Shown here piece after piece: positions 1 through 10,891 of a stretch of DNA of 64,000 nt. The DNA is from Melastoma dodecandrum (Eukaryota; Streptophyta; Magnoliopsida; Myrtales; Melastomataceae). How positions within the stretch are numbered: position 1 is the first letter of the stretch; every line of letters starts with the position of its first letter. The notes beneath the pieces were generated by a model. That model ran no database searches, was not told where the DNA came from, and was given only the letters and a program-made list of their open reading frames with translations. A program made the translations under genes and the position numbers. Location: positions 310,001 through 374,000 of the forward strand of contig JARUPY010000538.1 in assembly GCA_029817715.1 (NCBI GenBank), read 5' to 3'.

Positions 1-2053
1 TGACTGGCGACCTTAGAAGATTCCGCAGCAACTGTGGCCAGATTTCCCTGCACCAGATCCGTCAAACTAACAATTGATGCAGAGAAGCAGCTTAATACTA
101 GAAATTATGAAAATTGAAATCAATTACTCACAGAGACAGAAGTTATCAGTGGCTCGATTACAGAAATAGCAGCATCAACCTTGTCAAATGTCTCAGCAGT
201 AATATGGACATACATTTCCTCGTATGAATTGTGCAAATCATTTCTATCTGATTGAAGGACTTCGCCCTGCACATTGAATTGGTTAACATAGCTAACCGCA
301 GTCATCAACATGCCCAGCTAACATAATTCAGATAAAGAGTATCATTTCTTTGAGGGATGGAACGTTGAACGAACATGTATATATATGGTACCTTGTCCTT
401 TGTCCCTTTTCTGATACCAATAACTTGGATCTTGGTCCCAGTTTCCTGCATCACTCATCAGCAAACTGTCAACTTCGCTAAACTGTGGCAAGTTATGCTA
501 CAAACCATCAATAATTTTGAATTTTACCTTTTCCAGTCGCTTTCTATTATCACCTCCAGGACCAAATATCAGCCCAATAAAATTGTATCCAGGATATTCT
601 TTGAACTGTAAAAAATTACAAAAAATAAAAATTGTGATAGAGTAGCAATTCACATATACAGTAGAGAAATTTAGCTCTTATAAAAAAATAGGAGATTGAG
701 CTGAGGAAACCTCATGGAGACACGGTAGACAAAAGAAAAACTTGAATAGAATGATAAAAAGGGTATCGTTAACTTTCACATTAGCAAGCATACAAGTAGA
801 AATGGATCACAATGGTGATAGAGGATTCCAATGGCAAACAAAAGCTTGATTGTGTTTTCTTTTTGTCAGTTTGTTAAAAAATTCTAACAAATTAATCATC
901 AGGTTCTATGTATTTTAATCAGCTTTTTGACCAAAAAGTATTGCGGCTAGGACTGTAATTGGAATTGAAATAAATTTTCAACTTACAGGGACATGCACTT
1001 TATCCTCCTTCAACAAGGGCTTGTAATCAGGGGGGACCTTATAACTAGGATTCAGCTTAAGGATTTCACCTGTTAGTTGTTCAAGAGAAAACGCTTTTTA
1101 ATGACGAGTCGAAATATTTTACTCAAGTAGGCTCTAGATCAATCTTACCAATAGCTTCTCGCTTTTCTAGATGTAAGAGCTTTGAATGCTGAGACACATA
1201 CAAAAATGATTCGTCCATATTAGATCACATTTTAAAACAAGACATCCCTAAAAGCCGGCGTGCCATTAGCATCTACCTCACGATCAATAATTTGACCAGA
1301 GGACTTATCCTCTTCCAGAGTAGTTGTTGATGGCGAGTCTAGGTTCTCGGCAAACTCCGCAACTCTTGATTTTAGTTGTCGAACAAGTTGGTCCACCCGT
1401 GTCTGCCCAAAATTTGTGCCACCACAGAGGCAGCTATATATCACTTAGTTGCACTTGGGATAGGACGCTTTCATGTGTACCGATCACACAGATAGCAAAG
1501 GTTTATCCACCAGAGATGTCATTTTTTTCTTTTCCTTTTTTTCAACACTATCATCTTCCCCAAATATCAATAAATAACTAGAACCCACCATGTAGGAGTA
1601 GAAAAGAAAACCTAAAACAAGTCCAACAAAGTTCATGCAACCTCCACCAAGAAGAGCAAATAAGATTAACCATGAAAGAGTAAACTTTCCACTTTGTGCG
1701 GATAGATTTAAACTATCTTTGATACTAAACAGATAGAATCTAGACATGAAAAAGGGGGAAACTGCACTTAAACTGCTATGCTGAATTTAAAATACCTGAT
1801 AAACTAGGGCTCTTCCCTTTCTGACAGCAGCATCCTGTGTCAAGTCAGGTCCCCATTTTGTTTTCCTTTGGCCAGACTTGGTGTTTTCTTCATTGCCCGA
1901 TTCATCAGAACCGAGCTTCTTATTTGGTCGAAATCTAGGAACCAATGAACCTGCCAATTTATTCTTCGGGATGACAAACCCGGATTTGGAAGCAAACATC
2001 GACACTTTCGGACTGCTAGCTGCAGTGGCAGAAGAAGCACTAGCTCCTGACAT
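1..2053 (-). CDS. KH-domain RNA-binding protein, SF1/branchpoint-bridging-like (partial, 3' end outside window)
   Basis: Eight exons read leftwards: 2053-1796, 1402-1277, 1188-1149, 1069-987, 605-528, 445-392, 317-132 and 47-1. The last one leaves the window. All junctions are GT..AG and the frame is kept. The start is the ATG of MSGASASS; the frame upstream has no better ATG. A low-complexity N-terminus is followed by a basic KTKWGP stretch, an [11 protein letters not shown] helix typical of SF1/BBP-type proteins, then a KH core ([15 protein letters not shown]) with the GxxG loop as GPGG. The family binds single-stranded RNA, such as intron branch-point regions, in the nucleus. The protein differs from classic plant SF1, with no zinc knuckle or RRM seen here, so I call it SF1-like only. 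The true C-terminus is not visible. Confidence 0.85.
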
Positions 2054-2923
2054 CTTCCTACCGGCAGGCTCCACAGTAGTTGAACTGTCAAACCTTGGCA
2101 GTCATCCCGATCCCATGCCACAAATTCAATATAATGGCGTTCCTAAGCGATGCAGAAAGAATATCTCCTTTTCTTCAATTAGTTATAAGTCATGAAGCGT
2201 GTAAGTACAGAAGAAAACGCACCACAATCACCTTCCGAGCATAAATCTTGAGCAAGAGCAAATCAAATCAAATCCAATCGATTATTCTTCGATCCCTAAA
2301 TCGAACCCTCGAGCTACTCCAAACGAAACACGGCAGTAAACGATATTTCTAACAGAAACACGACGCGGCCGCGTCGATCGAGGGACAGTTCCGTGCCTCC
2401 GCGATGGAGACGGACGACAATCGAGATCGAAATTATCCTCCCCGCGAATTCGATCGCAGCTTGAAATTGTTCTAGGGTTTCGCGACGGAGCGACGGGACA
2501 ACGGTTGCCGGGGTGGCCGAATGGCCCGCGGGTGGGGTGGGCGGGGTGGGGAGAAGACGTCGGTTGGGATGGACCGGCAGTTCGACTGGCCGGAACCGGT
2601 TCAGAGTAAATGAGGAAACTGGGGGTGGCATAATAGTAATTCGAGGATGGGAGGGCCAATTATGTTCTAGTTTCAAGTCGGGTGAGCATGGATCCACGGT
2701 ATGTCATTGGTAAGGCCATTCCAAACTATTGTTATGTCTGTATTGACCCTGACATTACCATGCTTCGGAATATTCTGATCTCTTTGATTTCAAGGTTAAT
2801 GTGGCAGAAAATGTTGGCAACTCATGAGGGGGAGCCCCTTTTGGAATTTGACTCTATCAATATCTATCATGCCATGATTTCTTCAGGATGGACTAAGACA
2901 GAAATCCCTTCTATTTTTTGCTT
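2054..2923. other. Intergenic, 5' flank of the KH gene
   Basis: No gene I can support. The part next to the KH gene is GC-rich and must hold its 5' UTR and promoter. Short frames at 2282-2697 overlap in several phases and are Pro/Arg/Ser-rich, as GC-rich leaders often are. At 2682-2940 a plus-strand open stretch reads like coding sequence but matches nothing I know. It may be a gene fragment or the antisense of the DUF716 3' UTR. Confidence 0.5.
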
Positions 2924-3865
2924 TTACCTTCCAATGTTAAATGGTGCGAAGGAATCCCGGTCCTGGACAAACTGTAGCGTGTCCTCGGTTCTGCTTGTGA
3001 TTTGAGACTCTCCGCCGTCGCTTTCTTCTCCGAGCTCGATGTCTTTCCTGAGTGATTGATACTCTGTGTTGTTTCCATAGATCTTGACCAGTATGAGGTA
3101 CAGAGAGACGGAGAGTACTGACACCAGGATCAGCAACCACGCGAACTCGATGGTAACGAGCGACTTCGCGCGTTGGAGAGCCTCGTGGTTGCTGCACCGG
3201 ACGACGTCGTGGCCCTCTTCCAAGTTCATGTAGCAACCTTTGGGCATGAACTCGGGTGTCCATAACATGAACCCCATGATGATGAGCCACAGGCCTTGGA
3301 ACGAGATGCTGGCTGACCTCACGAAGCTGACTAAGAAACTACTAGGCAACGCTATCCCCATGAAAGTAGTCGAGAGTGAGACTGCTATAACTATCTGAAG
3401 GAGGAGGTGATACTGTCCTTCCACTCCCATGTGATCAGATGAGTGTAGGTGGAACAGAAGCAGCTGCTGCCCGAAAGCAAGGGCTGCCAGCAGCTGGGTC
3501 AGGCGATTTTTAATACCCCTTGGCCCCATCCTATCAAGCAGCACACCGAAGATAGCGTACACAAGAAACATTGCGGAGATCTCCGAGTGCTCAAAGTTGT
3601 GCAGATGGTATGAAGGGATGGTCCCGTCAGAGTCAAAGGGATGGTGGCTCCTGGGGCCGATGAAGAGCTCCATGGATATAGACAGGGAGCATCCAAGCAT
3701 GATCAGATACAACTCGAGGTACCTGGCCTTCGAAGCTGGGAACCAAGGGAGGGAAGCGTACGAGTCTGGGCGAAGAGCATGGAGCTTGATGTGATTGTAG
3801 AGGTGCCATAGGCCTATCACAAGGAAGCCGAAACCCGGGGCGACATGACCAACCAAGCTCCCCAT
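2924..3865 (-). CDS. DUF716 (TMEM45-like) multi-pass membrane protein
   Basis: Single uninterrupted frame of 313 residues from ATG (MGSLVGHVAPGF). The opening GHxxPGxxFxxxGLWH motif and several hydrophobic helices (near residues 9-25, 50-68, 95-112, 125-140, 150-180, 190-205 and 240-260) mark the plant DUF716/TMEM45 family. Full length for the family is about 280-320 residues, so this is complete. The C-terminal 50 residues are hydrophilic and acidic and probably cytosolic. The biochemical role of plant members is not established; some were studied as stress- or virus-responsive proteins. A TATA-like box lies about 43 bp upstream of the ATG, implying a very short leader. Confidence 0.85.
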   Translation of the reverse strand: MGSLVGHVAPGFGFLVIGLWHLYNHIKLHALRPDSYASLPWFPASKARYLELYLIMLGCSLSISMELFIGPRSHHPFDSDGTIPSYHLHNFEHSEISAMFLVYAIFGVLLDRMGPRGIKNRLTQLLAALAFGQQLLLFHLHSSDHMGVEGQYHLLLQIVIAVSLSTTFMGIALPSSFLVSFVRSASISFQGLWLIIMGFMLWTPEFMPKGCYMNLEEGHDVVRCSNHEALQRAKSLVTIEFAWLLILVSVLSVSLYLILVKIYGNNTEYQSLRKDIELGEESDGGESQITSRTEDTLQFVQDRDSFAPFNIGR

Positions 3866-3907
3866 GTCATAAGTCTCTTTTGGTCCGTGTATAGAATGTT
3901 TGAGGCT

Positions 3908-3916
3908 TATTTATAG
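3908..3916 (-). promoter_or_regulatory. TATA box of the DUF716 gene
   Basis: On the minus strand this reads CTATAAATA, 43 bp before the ATG at 3865. Spacing would place the cap site near 3880. Motif only. Confidence 0.5.
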
Positions 3917-5758
3917 TTGTGAAAAGGGCGTAGAGGCTTCTTAACAACAAATGGTTGAGAATTCTTCTAAGAGAAAACAATTGGCTTCTAGAAGTGCAAA
4001 TGGCTGGAAGAAGTTTTAGCTAAGCGTCTTATCCATTGGCTATGGCCGTCTTAAATTATTCAAGTGCATTGTCTTGTTGCTGTTGATCCAGGAGTCGAGG
4101 TTGGTCCTAGGAAAATGTTCAACAAGGAAGGGAAGCTTCCGGCCATTTCGCTTTGCGGTGTGATTGGCGCATGTTTTCTGTTTGATGATCGGACCAAACA
4201 CAAGTCAGTTGATCATCCCTGCCTGCCCTTTTGTCAGGATTATCAACTCAAATATGCCCTTTTTATTGAGCAGCCGAATGGAAAGCTTTGAGCGTTGTTG
4301 TTCTAAGCTCTGTCCGTGTTCGGGGGGCCGTTGACACACGTCACGAGCAATGTAGGTGAAAAAAAAAAATTCATCCATATCTAGAAAGTCTCAGGGTCCT
4401 TTGACTTTCGACATACTTTTGGGTGGTTGTCGTTGGGCTTGGGGACACGTGTCGAACACCCACAAGCGGAGGCCCGCCCTTTCCCTGCCTTCTCCGACCA
4501 AACTTTTGACTTTTCCGTGCTCCATTTTTTCTCGAACATCTATCGGGACTCCCCTTTAAAAAGACGAAATGATTATTAAACCCCCGATGCCCAAATTTTT
4601 TACTCAGTTGGACGGGTGAACATATCCCCATTTGATTTGGGGGCCCGATTTCGTTCACGATCATCTCCGTAGTAAGGTTTTCTAAAACAGCAAAATCATA
4701 AAAAAAGTTTCTTAACGTAGTATCTGTGATTCCAGTGTTCACCAATTTTATCATAAAAACACGTAAAACATATGTAGCTTTTTTTTTGAAAGAAAACGTT
4801 GGTTTGGGTGAATCATTACGGGCATCGTCCTGATAAGGTTGGGCTCATCGGACTTGGCTTGTTTTGAAGTAATAAAAGATATATTTTACTTCCTCGTCGT
4901 GCCACAATTTCGATGCGACCATACTTTTCCACGACAGTTTTTTGATTTTTCACTTCTGTAAATGTCCACGAAGTCATGATAGAGCACAAGACAAAAAACA
5001 TATTGTGTATATGGAAATCTCTTTAGAGAGTGGGATGATGTTTTATGTGCGGTGTTTTCGGTTTTGATATATGAGATCGATGTTTAATTCGCGGGCATTA
5101 AAATTTTTATTGAAACTTTAAGATATTTGCATTAATTAGTAGTTTAATCTATAATGACATTATCTTATTGTGCTGTCGAATTTGAATGGATCATTGAAAT
5201 CGGATGAATACATCCATGAAATCTAACAAACGATTGGCGCATCCATTGACGTGGACGTACACTTGTTATTCTCAGTATATTTCCATTCGTGTGAGTGACG
5301 AGCAGTAGTCACGGGAATTATTCACACTTAAATATATTATTTTGAATTATAGTTATAAACCGGACCAGATCACATGATCCCGAGAGCAGTATATTAATAA
5401 GACAAGAATTTAGATCGGCAATGTTAAGTTAATGTCCTAGAAATAATCATGCATTCAATTATTTAGGTAAAGATATGGGAGGAATGTAATTAGCAACTTC
5501 GGTACTAAAATTAGTGAATTCGGTCCACAAAAAAATTAGCAACTTCAAAAAGTAATTTAGGTAGTATAAGATGTTGGGGCGGGCGAGGAAGAAGCGGAAG
5601 GTGGAGAAGTCGTCGAGGAGGGAGTAGGAGAAGGAGAGGGAGGATTACGATGACGAAGAAGAGGAGGTGTACTCCTCGGAAGGCCAGGCCAGGTCTTCCA
5701 AGTAGTAGGAGCAATTCTTTGGTGGTGCTTGAGAAGAAAAGATGGATCTTTGCTAGCC
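3917..5758. other. Intergenic, AT-rich
   Basis: I see no gene. A 75-codon open frame at 4064-4291 (plus) has no recognisable motif or splice partner. 5511-5750 has runs of GA-rich plus-strand sequence giving Pro/Leu-rich frames on the minus strand, which is compositional. Otherwise the stretch is AT-rich spacer. Confidence 0.5.
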
Positions 5759-5766
5759 TTTTTATT

Positions 5767-7043
5767 AGGGGTGAGCATCGTATCGGGGTAAAACCTGGAA
5801 CCGGTACCACAAGGTCGATATCGGGGTAGGTTCTCGATAAAATCGGGTAGGTTCTAGGTTTTAAATTTTTGATAGCCGACGGTACCAAGTAGGGTTCCGG
5901 GTTTTTACCTCAGAACCAACCTAAGAACTTGGAACATGACATAATAATTAATTTATATTATTAATTTATTCAATTAATTATGTGATATAAGTTATTACAT
6001 AGCTTCGGAATAAGGAAAATAATATTGATTAAAGCTATGTTTCGTGTTAATTGTCAATCATATTTTCGTCTGATACTACTTTTATATTTCATCTAGCTCA
6101 GAGAACAATGATCATGTGGTAAATGATAAAATATCCCTCTTAAAATGTAATTTACAAATTAATTCCATTCGCGGAAATGGCACCGACTCTTTCTATTTAC
6201 TATGCATATGTACAAATATTAAACAAACGTGAACAAGAATTAAATGTTGATAAATTCGAATAGAAATGGTTTGTTTATTAACGTTTTTAGCATATGGACG
6301 TCTTAATCAGAATCGAAACATTAACCACTCGTAAGGCGATGCCATTGACGGAACCAAAATCGAAAGTCAGAGCGTTTCTAGATTGTAAAAATTAAAAGGC
6401 AAAATATACGTTTATGGCCTCAACTTTGAGTCAACTTTCTGTTTTGTCATTAACTTAGTTTGTTATATAATTTTTTCATCAACTTTTATTTTTATTTTTA
6501 TTTTGGCCAATCATGAATTTCTTTTAGCGAAAGCCAAACAAGGCCTTAATATAGTGTGACCCGTGTCTTATAATAGTTGAGTTTCAACCTCTCATTCGTT
6601 CGTCACATAATCTACTTTATCCGTAGTAGTCACCCCCTAATAAAACATCATCTGACCTTCATCGATTTTTCATATTTTTTGACAATATCAGCAACTATCG
6701 TTAACTTCTACTTCCAATTCACTTGATTTGTCCATCAAAATTTTATAAAAAAAATACAAATGAAAGGTTTCAATATTATTTCCTATTTTTTGATTTTTTT
6801 TTCCTTTTTAGTCGATAAATGAAAATTGTCTATTGAGGTCTGTTTGGCTTATGCACGATAAAATTCAAGATTGGCTAAAATCAAAATAAAAATAAAAGTT
6901 GGGGACAAAATTATATAACAAACTAAGTTAATGACAAAACAGAAAGTTGGCTCAAACTTGAGGCCATAAATTGATATTTTGCCTAATTAAAAACTGGTTG
7001 GATTCCGGTTTTACCTTCGAAACCTGAAAACTGCTCGCCCCTG
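5767..7043. mobile_element. Non-autonomous hAT-like DNA transposon (1277 bp, including a nested MITE)
   Basis: Ends are TAGGGGTGAGCA on the left and, read inwards from the right, CAGGGGCGAGCA: 10 of 12 match. Perfect 8-bp target duplications CTTTTTAT lie directly outside (5759-5766 and 7044-7051). The terminal word CAGGGG(C/T)GAGCA and the 8-bp duplication are the hAT signature. Subterminal stretches carry repeated GGTTC/GAACC words (5795-5960 and 7000-7030). There is no transposase coding, so it must have moved in trans. Without the inner MITE it is about 680 bp. Confidence 0.85.
6398..6983. mobile_element. Mutator-like MITE with about 155-bp terminal inverted repeats, nested in the hAT element
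   Basis: Left arm 6398-6555 and right arm 6830-6983 are inverted repeats of each other, nearly 90% identical by eye. Both start GGCAAAATAT and contain TTTCTGTTTTGTCATTAACT. Long inverted repeats with 9-bp duplications are typical of Mutator-like elements. The flanks are AAATTAAAA (6389-6397) and TAATTAAAA (6984-6992), 8 of 9 identical. The 270-bp centre is AT-rich and non-coding. It sits inside the hAT copy and is therefore younger than it. Confidence 0.85.
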
Positions 7044-7402
7044 CTTTTTATATTTGGCGGAGAGTGTTTGGGCAGCGAACCGTCCGGTATAAGAGATTCT
7101 ACGGGGATGGGTGCGATCTCCCCGACTCGGCTCTCTCCCCTTGAGAAACCTTAGGGTTAACTATTTTTTAACTAGTATTAATTCATTTTTCATGCATGCA
7201 TAAAAAAAGTAGTTCATTCCATAATAATGTCGTCATAAAACGTGTTTGAAAATTGAAATTCAGGTAATCAGTAATCATCACCAGTTTATTTCATAAAAGA
7301 GCCGTGCGGTTCCCGATCGGGTGTTCCATCATTAACGCCGTTACCTTCTTTCCCGCCATTCAACGTCAGAAGAAACCCTACCCCCTTCACCCATCGGCGG
7401 CG

Positions 7403-7677
7403 ATGAATCCCCCCGAGACGCCGGCCGGCAAGGGCAAGAATCACCAGAAGCCTCCGTTCCGGAGAGCCGTCGACGACTCCAAGCCCTTCCTCCACGATTC
7501 CGTTCGTTTCTCTCCTCGATCCTCTGTGATTCCAGATACTCCCACTCATTCCTTACTTTTTTTCCCCTGTTGTAGCTTTCGAGGTCCGATCCCACGGAGA
7601 CCGAGGAAGCCGTGCTGCGGCCGCCTACCATCGTCATCCCCTCCAAAACGAGCATGGAATTAGGCGGCGGCAGATGA
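7403..7677 (+). CDS. Small conserved-looking protein of 66 residues, two exons
   Basis: Exon 1 is 7403-7501 (33 codons) and exon 2 is 7576-7677 (33 codons plus TGA), joined in phase 0 across a 74-bp GT..AG intron with a T-rich acceptor. The protein starts MNPPETPAGKGK and contains DDSKPFLHDS then SRSDPTETEEAVLRPP. I have a vague memory of such short plant proteins with a (K)P.LxDxxxRSDPxETEEAVLR core, but no named function, so none is assigned. It is hydrophilic with no signal or membrane segment. It is convergent with the LDL2-like gene. The intron that exactly restores one frame is the best evidence that it is real. Confidence 0.6.
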
Positions 7678-8001
7678 AGCCCTTGCCAGCTACTTTCGGC
7701 CCCTGTGTGCAACGAGTTAAGTTGAGCCGAACGAAAACGTTCTTGACGGATTCTAAACACAGAAGGTATTGGTATCAATTGATTCAGGGTCCCAGTATCG
7801 TTTGCACCTCCCCCCCTATTGCTGTTGCCTGGGAATTTTTGTTAACTCTTCTGAGAGGATGAAGAAACATAGGAGAGATTAAGTAGGATGATGAAGTGTG
7901 TCCCTTGGCCACTGCATAAACATATAGAGATTTCCGCTTCACAGATCTTCAATCCCAGAAAGGCTTTTGAGTATGTTCTGCATTCGATTCTTCAGTTAGG
8001 G
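7678..8001. other. Convergent intergenic region
   Basis: Space between the 3' ends of the small gene (plus) and the LDL2-like gene (minus). It should hold both 3' UTRs. No other feature seen. Confidence 0.5.
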
Positions 8002-10592
8002 TTACGAAGGCGGAACCTTATCGGACGACGGCGCTCGTGAATCAGCTGCAAGGTTATGCCTGCTCCTGCTGGCCTTAATGGAAGCAATGACCAAATCGGC
8101 ATTGGTGCCGAAACCCTTTCTGTCAATCAGCTTGACACCAAACTTATTAGTCAGATGAGACAACCTCGTCTCATCGCCCCCTCTGACCTCCCTTAATTCA
8201 AGCGCCTGTTCTTTCGTCAGTAGAAAGTATATGCAGGATTGACGCTGCCGATTGAAATGCCGCCGAAGCTGCTCATCTGGGTTCCAAACGTCGCGCAAGT
8301 TCCTTTTCTGATCGTTGAAACTTACCCTTAACACTGCCCCAGACATCGGATTGGGGTCGCCTCGGCGATAAATAACAGAAAATCTCCCAAATCTAAGATC
8401 AGGTTCCCTGAACAGATCGTTGAGGACTGAAGCACATGAATAGGCATGATTCAGGGGAGATTTGTTGATCTTTCTTCTCGAAGCTCTCGCATTCGCGTGA
8501 CTAAGAATATTAGCAGCCTCCCTCAACCCACTGAAGAAGGCCCCGTGCATGGTTGCCGGGTATCTTCTGATAGTTGCTTCCCCTGCAAAGAAGAGTTTAC
8601 CATCTCCCACGCTTTCGGCTAGAATATCATAGTCATCGCCTGATGATCCTACTGCCACGTTTGAGTACGAGCCCAAGCTGAAAGGGTCGCCACCCCATCT
8701 TGTGCTGACTGTCTGTACAGGATCAGGCACATTGACTCCCTGAGGTTCGTATATACCTGCCCACATCAACCACCATGGTTAGCTTCAATAAGCATCAAGT
8801 TACCCCTTCTGAGATAATGGAATCACATTTATTGAGCAGATACAAAAGTGAGGTATTTGGTTCCACACATGTTATTATTACCTCTCAAGACTTGAAGAAC
8901 ACTTGCGACCGCATCAGTCGGAGACAACACCTCGAACTTGTGTGCGGCTTCACCAGCTACCAAAGCAATCAACAGAGGACCACCAGCCACAGCTGCATAG
9001 CTGTAGAACAGGAAATATTCTCCTCGACGACTTGGTTCATCTGTTAAATGCCCAAACATGTCGATATCTGTACCCCAGAAAACGTAAGGAAAAAGAAGAG
9101 CCACTTTGTTCAGCAAGCCAAAACCCAGCCTCTTTATCGCATCTAGCTTTTGCTGCGGCAACTCCGGGACAAACTCAATCGAGCTGCTTTTTAGAACCCC
9201 TAGTGGAACAGTACAAAGTACCATGTCACCCCAAAACACCCGATTACCAGTGATCACTTGCACTCCATCATCGCCGTAGTTGACTGAATTAACCGTCTCC
9301 TCGTACAGGATAGGCACATTTTCAGTCAAAGCCTCAATAAGCCTCCCATTACCGCCATGCAGGAAACAGTGGTCTCCTCCCATGTCAAAGAGGTCATCTT
9401 GGTCCCAGAATGCGAGCGAAAGCTTCGACAACAGCTCTGCATTAGCATATTCTAAGTTTGCAAGATGCCAATTGAACAGACTCATTTCATCATCATTCGC
9501 TTGTCGGAATGCATCAACAGCAGAGCCCAACGAAACATTTCGACCTACATCCCCCATCTTCTGCCCTACATTGCTGGCTCTATCCAGTGTCTTGTTAAAC
9601 GCAACCTCCACCTTCCTATCTAAATCAGGGTCGACCGGAGTCCCGTCCTTGTTATACAGAGGGCACTCATCCCTCACCTTATGAACCGGGTAACCCATCT
9701 GCTGAGCAATGATGCCCAGTGGATTCCCAAGTGTGCTTGTCAAAACGCTTCCTCCCAAATCAGCGGCTGCAATCAACCTGTTGCTAGCATTTCCACCCCT
9801 CATCCTCTTGGTATATACCCTCCCACCGGCCCTCTTCCTACCCTCGAGAACTATTACCCTGAAACCAAACCTCATCAGCTGCCTTGCTGCTGCTAAACCT
9901 GCTAGACCAGCCCCGACAATTATGACGCTTCTCGGAATGGTTGGCCCCTTCAGCATCTTTTCCTTAATAGGAGGAGCAACCCCAAAATTAACATAACCAT
10001 GAGAAACCAAATAGTCATAAGCAGAGTCCAGAATCCCATGGCAATCCTTTGGAACCACGTCGATGAACATCTCCTTTGAAACCCAATTGGTCACATCCGC
10101 CCGCCACTTTGAGATGATATGGTTCCTTATCAGAATGTAATTAATCTGTTCGATTCCACCAGTTTCGCGCAAGACTCCGTACTCAATCTCCTCATCGATT
10201 AGCGTATCCGCGAGAAATCCCGACGACAGTGCAGTCAATGCCTCAGCAACTACGTCCTTACTTATAACAATGACCTCCTCGGATGCATAGGTGGCACGAC
10301 TGTCCTTCGCACACTTAGGTTCATCGACTCTCATCTCATTCGAGTCGCAAGGTGCACCAGAAGAAGCAGCAGAATCAGGCTTAAGGGGGGAACCGGCACC
10401 AATATTGCGTTGAGACCGGCCCCGACGACGTCTCTTCATTATGGTCATAGAGAGCAAGGGGTTATGACTCTGTCTAGGGTGAGGGATATGGTAAGCAACG
10501 CTGTTCGCTGAGGGAGTAATCATCGTCTCAGTGCTAGGGTTAGGGTCGGGGAGAGGGCCAAACTCGGGGGATCGATCGGCAGAGACGTCCAT
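8002..10592 (-). CDS. LDL2: Lysine-specific histone demethylase 1 homolog 2-like (SWIRM + amine oxidase)
   Basis: Two exons, 10592-8882 and 8756-8002, with one 125-bp intron, encode 821 residues. A basic patch RRRR (54-57) precedes a SWIRM domain (about 115-210), then a dinucleotide fold with GAGLAG (227-232) and EGRKRAGGR. The flavin amine-oxidase domain contains the [11 protein letters not shown] stretch holding the conserved catalytic lysine, and ends near [19 protein letters not shown]. The C-terminal 150 residues match the extra tail of LDL2 rather than LDL1 or FLD. The family removes methyl groups from H3K4me1/2 with FAD in the nucleus and, with its paralogues, represses FLC-type and silenced loci. 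No tower insertion is seen, as in other plant LSD1 homologues. Length and frame are intact. Confidence 0.9.
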
Positions 10593-10891
10593 GGTCGATA
10601 TTCCGAGATCTAAGGGCGAATGCCTTTCCGATCAAGCGGGATTTGTATATCCCAGGAGGACAAGTGGCCGGAAAGGAAAGTCCCCGCTGAATCTGCCATA
10701 TAAGGGATCCTTATCACCATCGTCCTTTTATGGAAAACCGCCGCCGGGGTTTGGTGGGGGAGCAGTGGCGTCAACCAGTTTTCTATTTTAAAATATTTTA
10801 TTAAGACAGTAATGCCCTTAAATTCGAAGTTATAAAAACCTACTTAATCGTCGACCACTTGCAACCAATAAATTTAGGCTGCCCTGCTGCT

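Noticed and set aside
2282..2697. Two long minus-strand frames upstream of the KH gene
   Set aside because: Overlapping phases, Pro/Arg/Ser composition driven by GC content, no motif; most likely leader/promoter sequence.
4064..4291. 75-codon plus-strand frame
   Set aside because: No known domain, no splice partner, isolated in spacer DNA.
5511..5888. Leu/Pro-rich minus-strand frames next to and inside the hAT element
   Set aside because: Antisense of GA-rich low-complexity sequence; crosses the transposon boundary.
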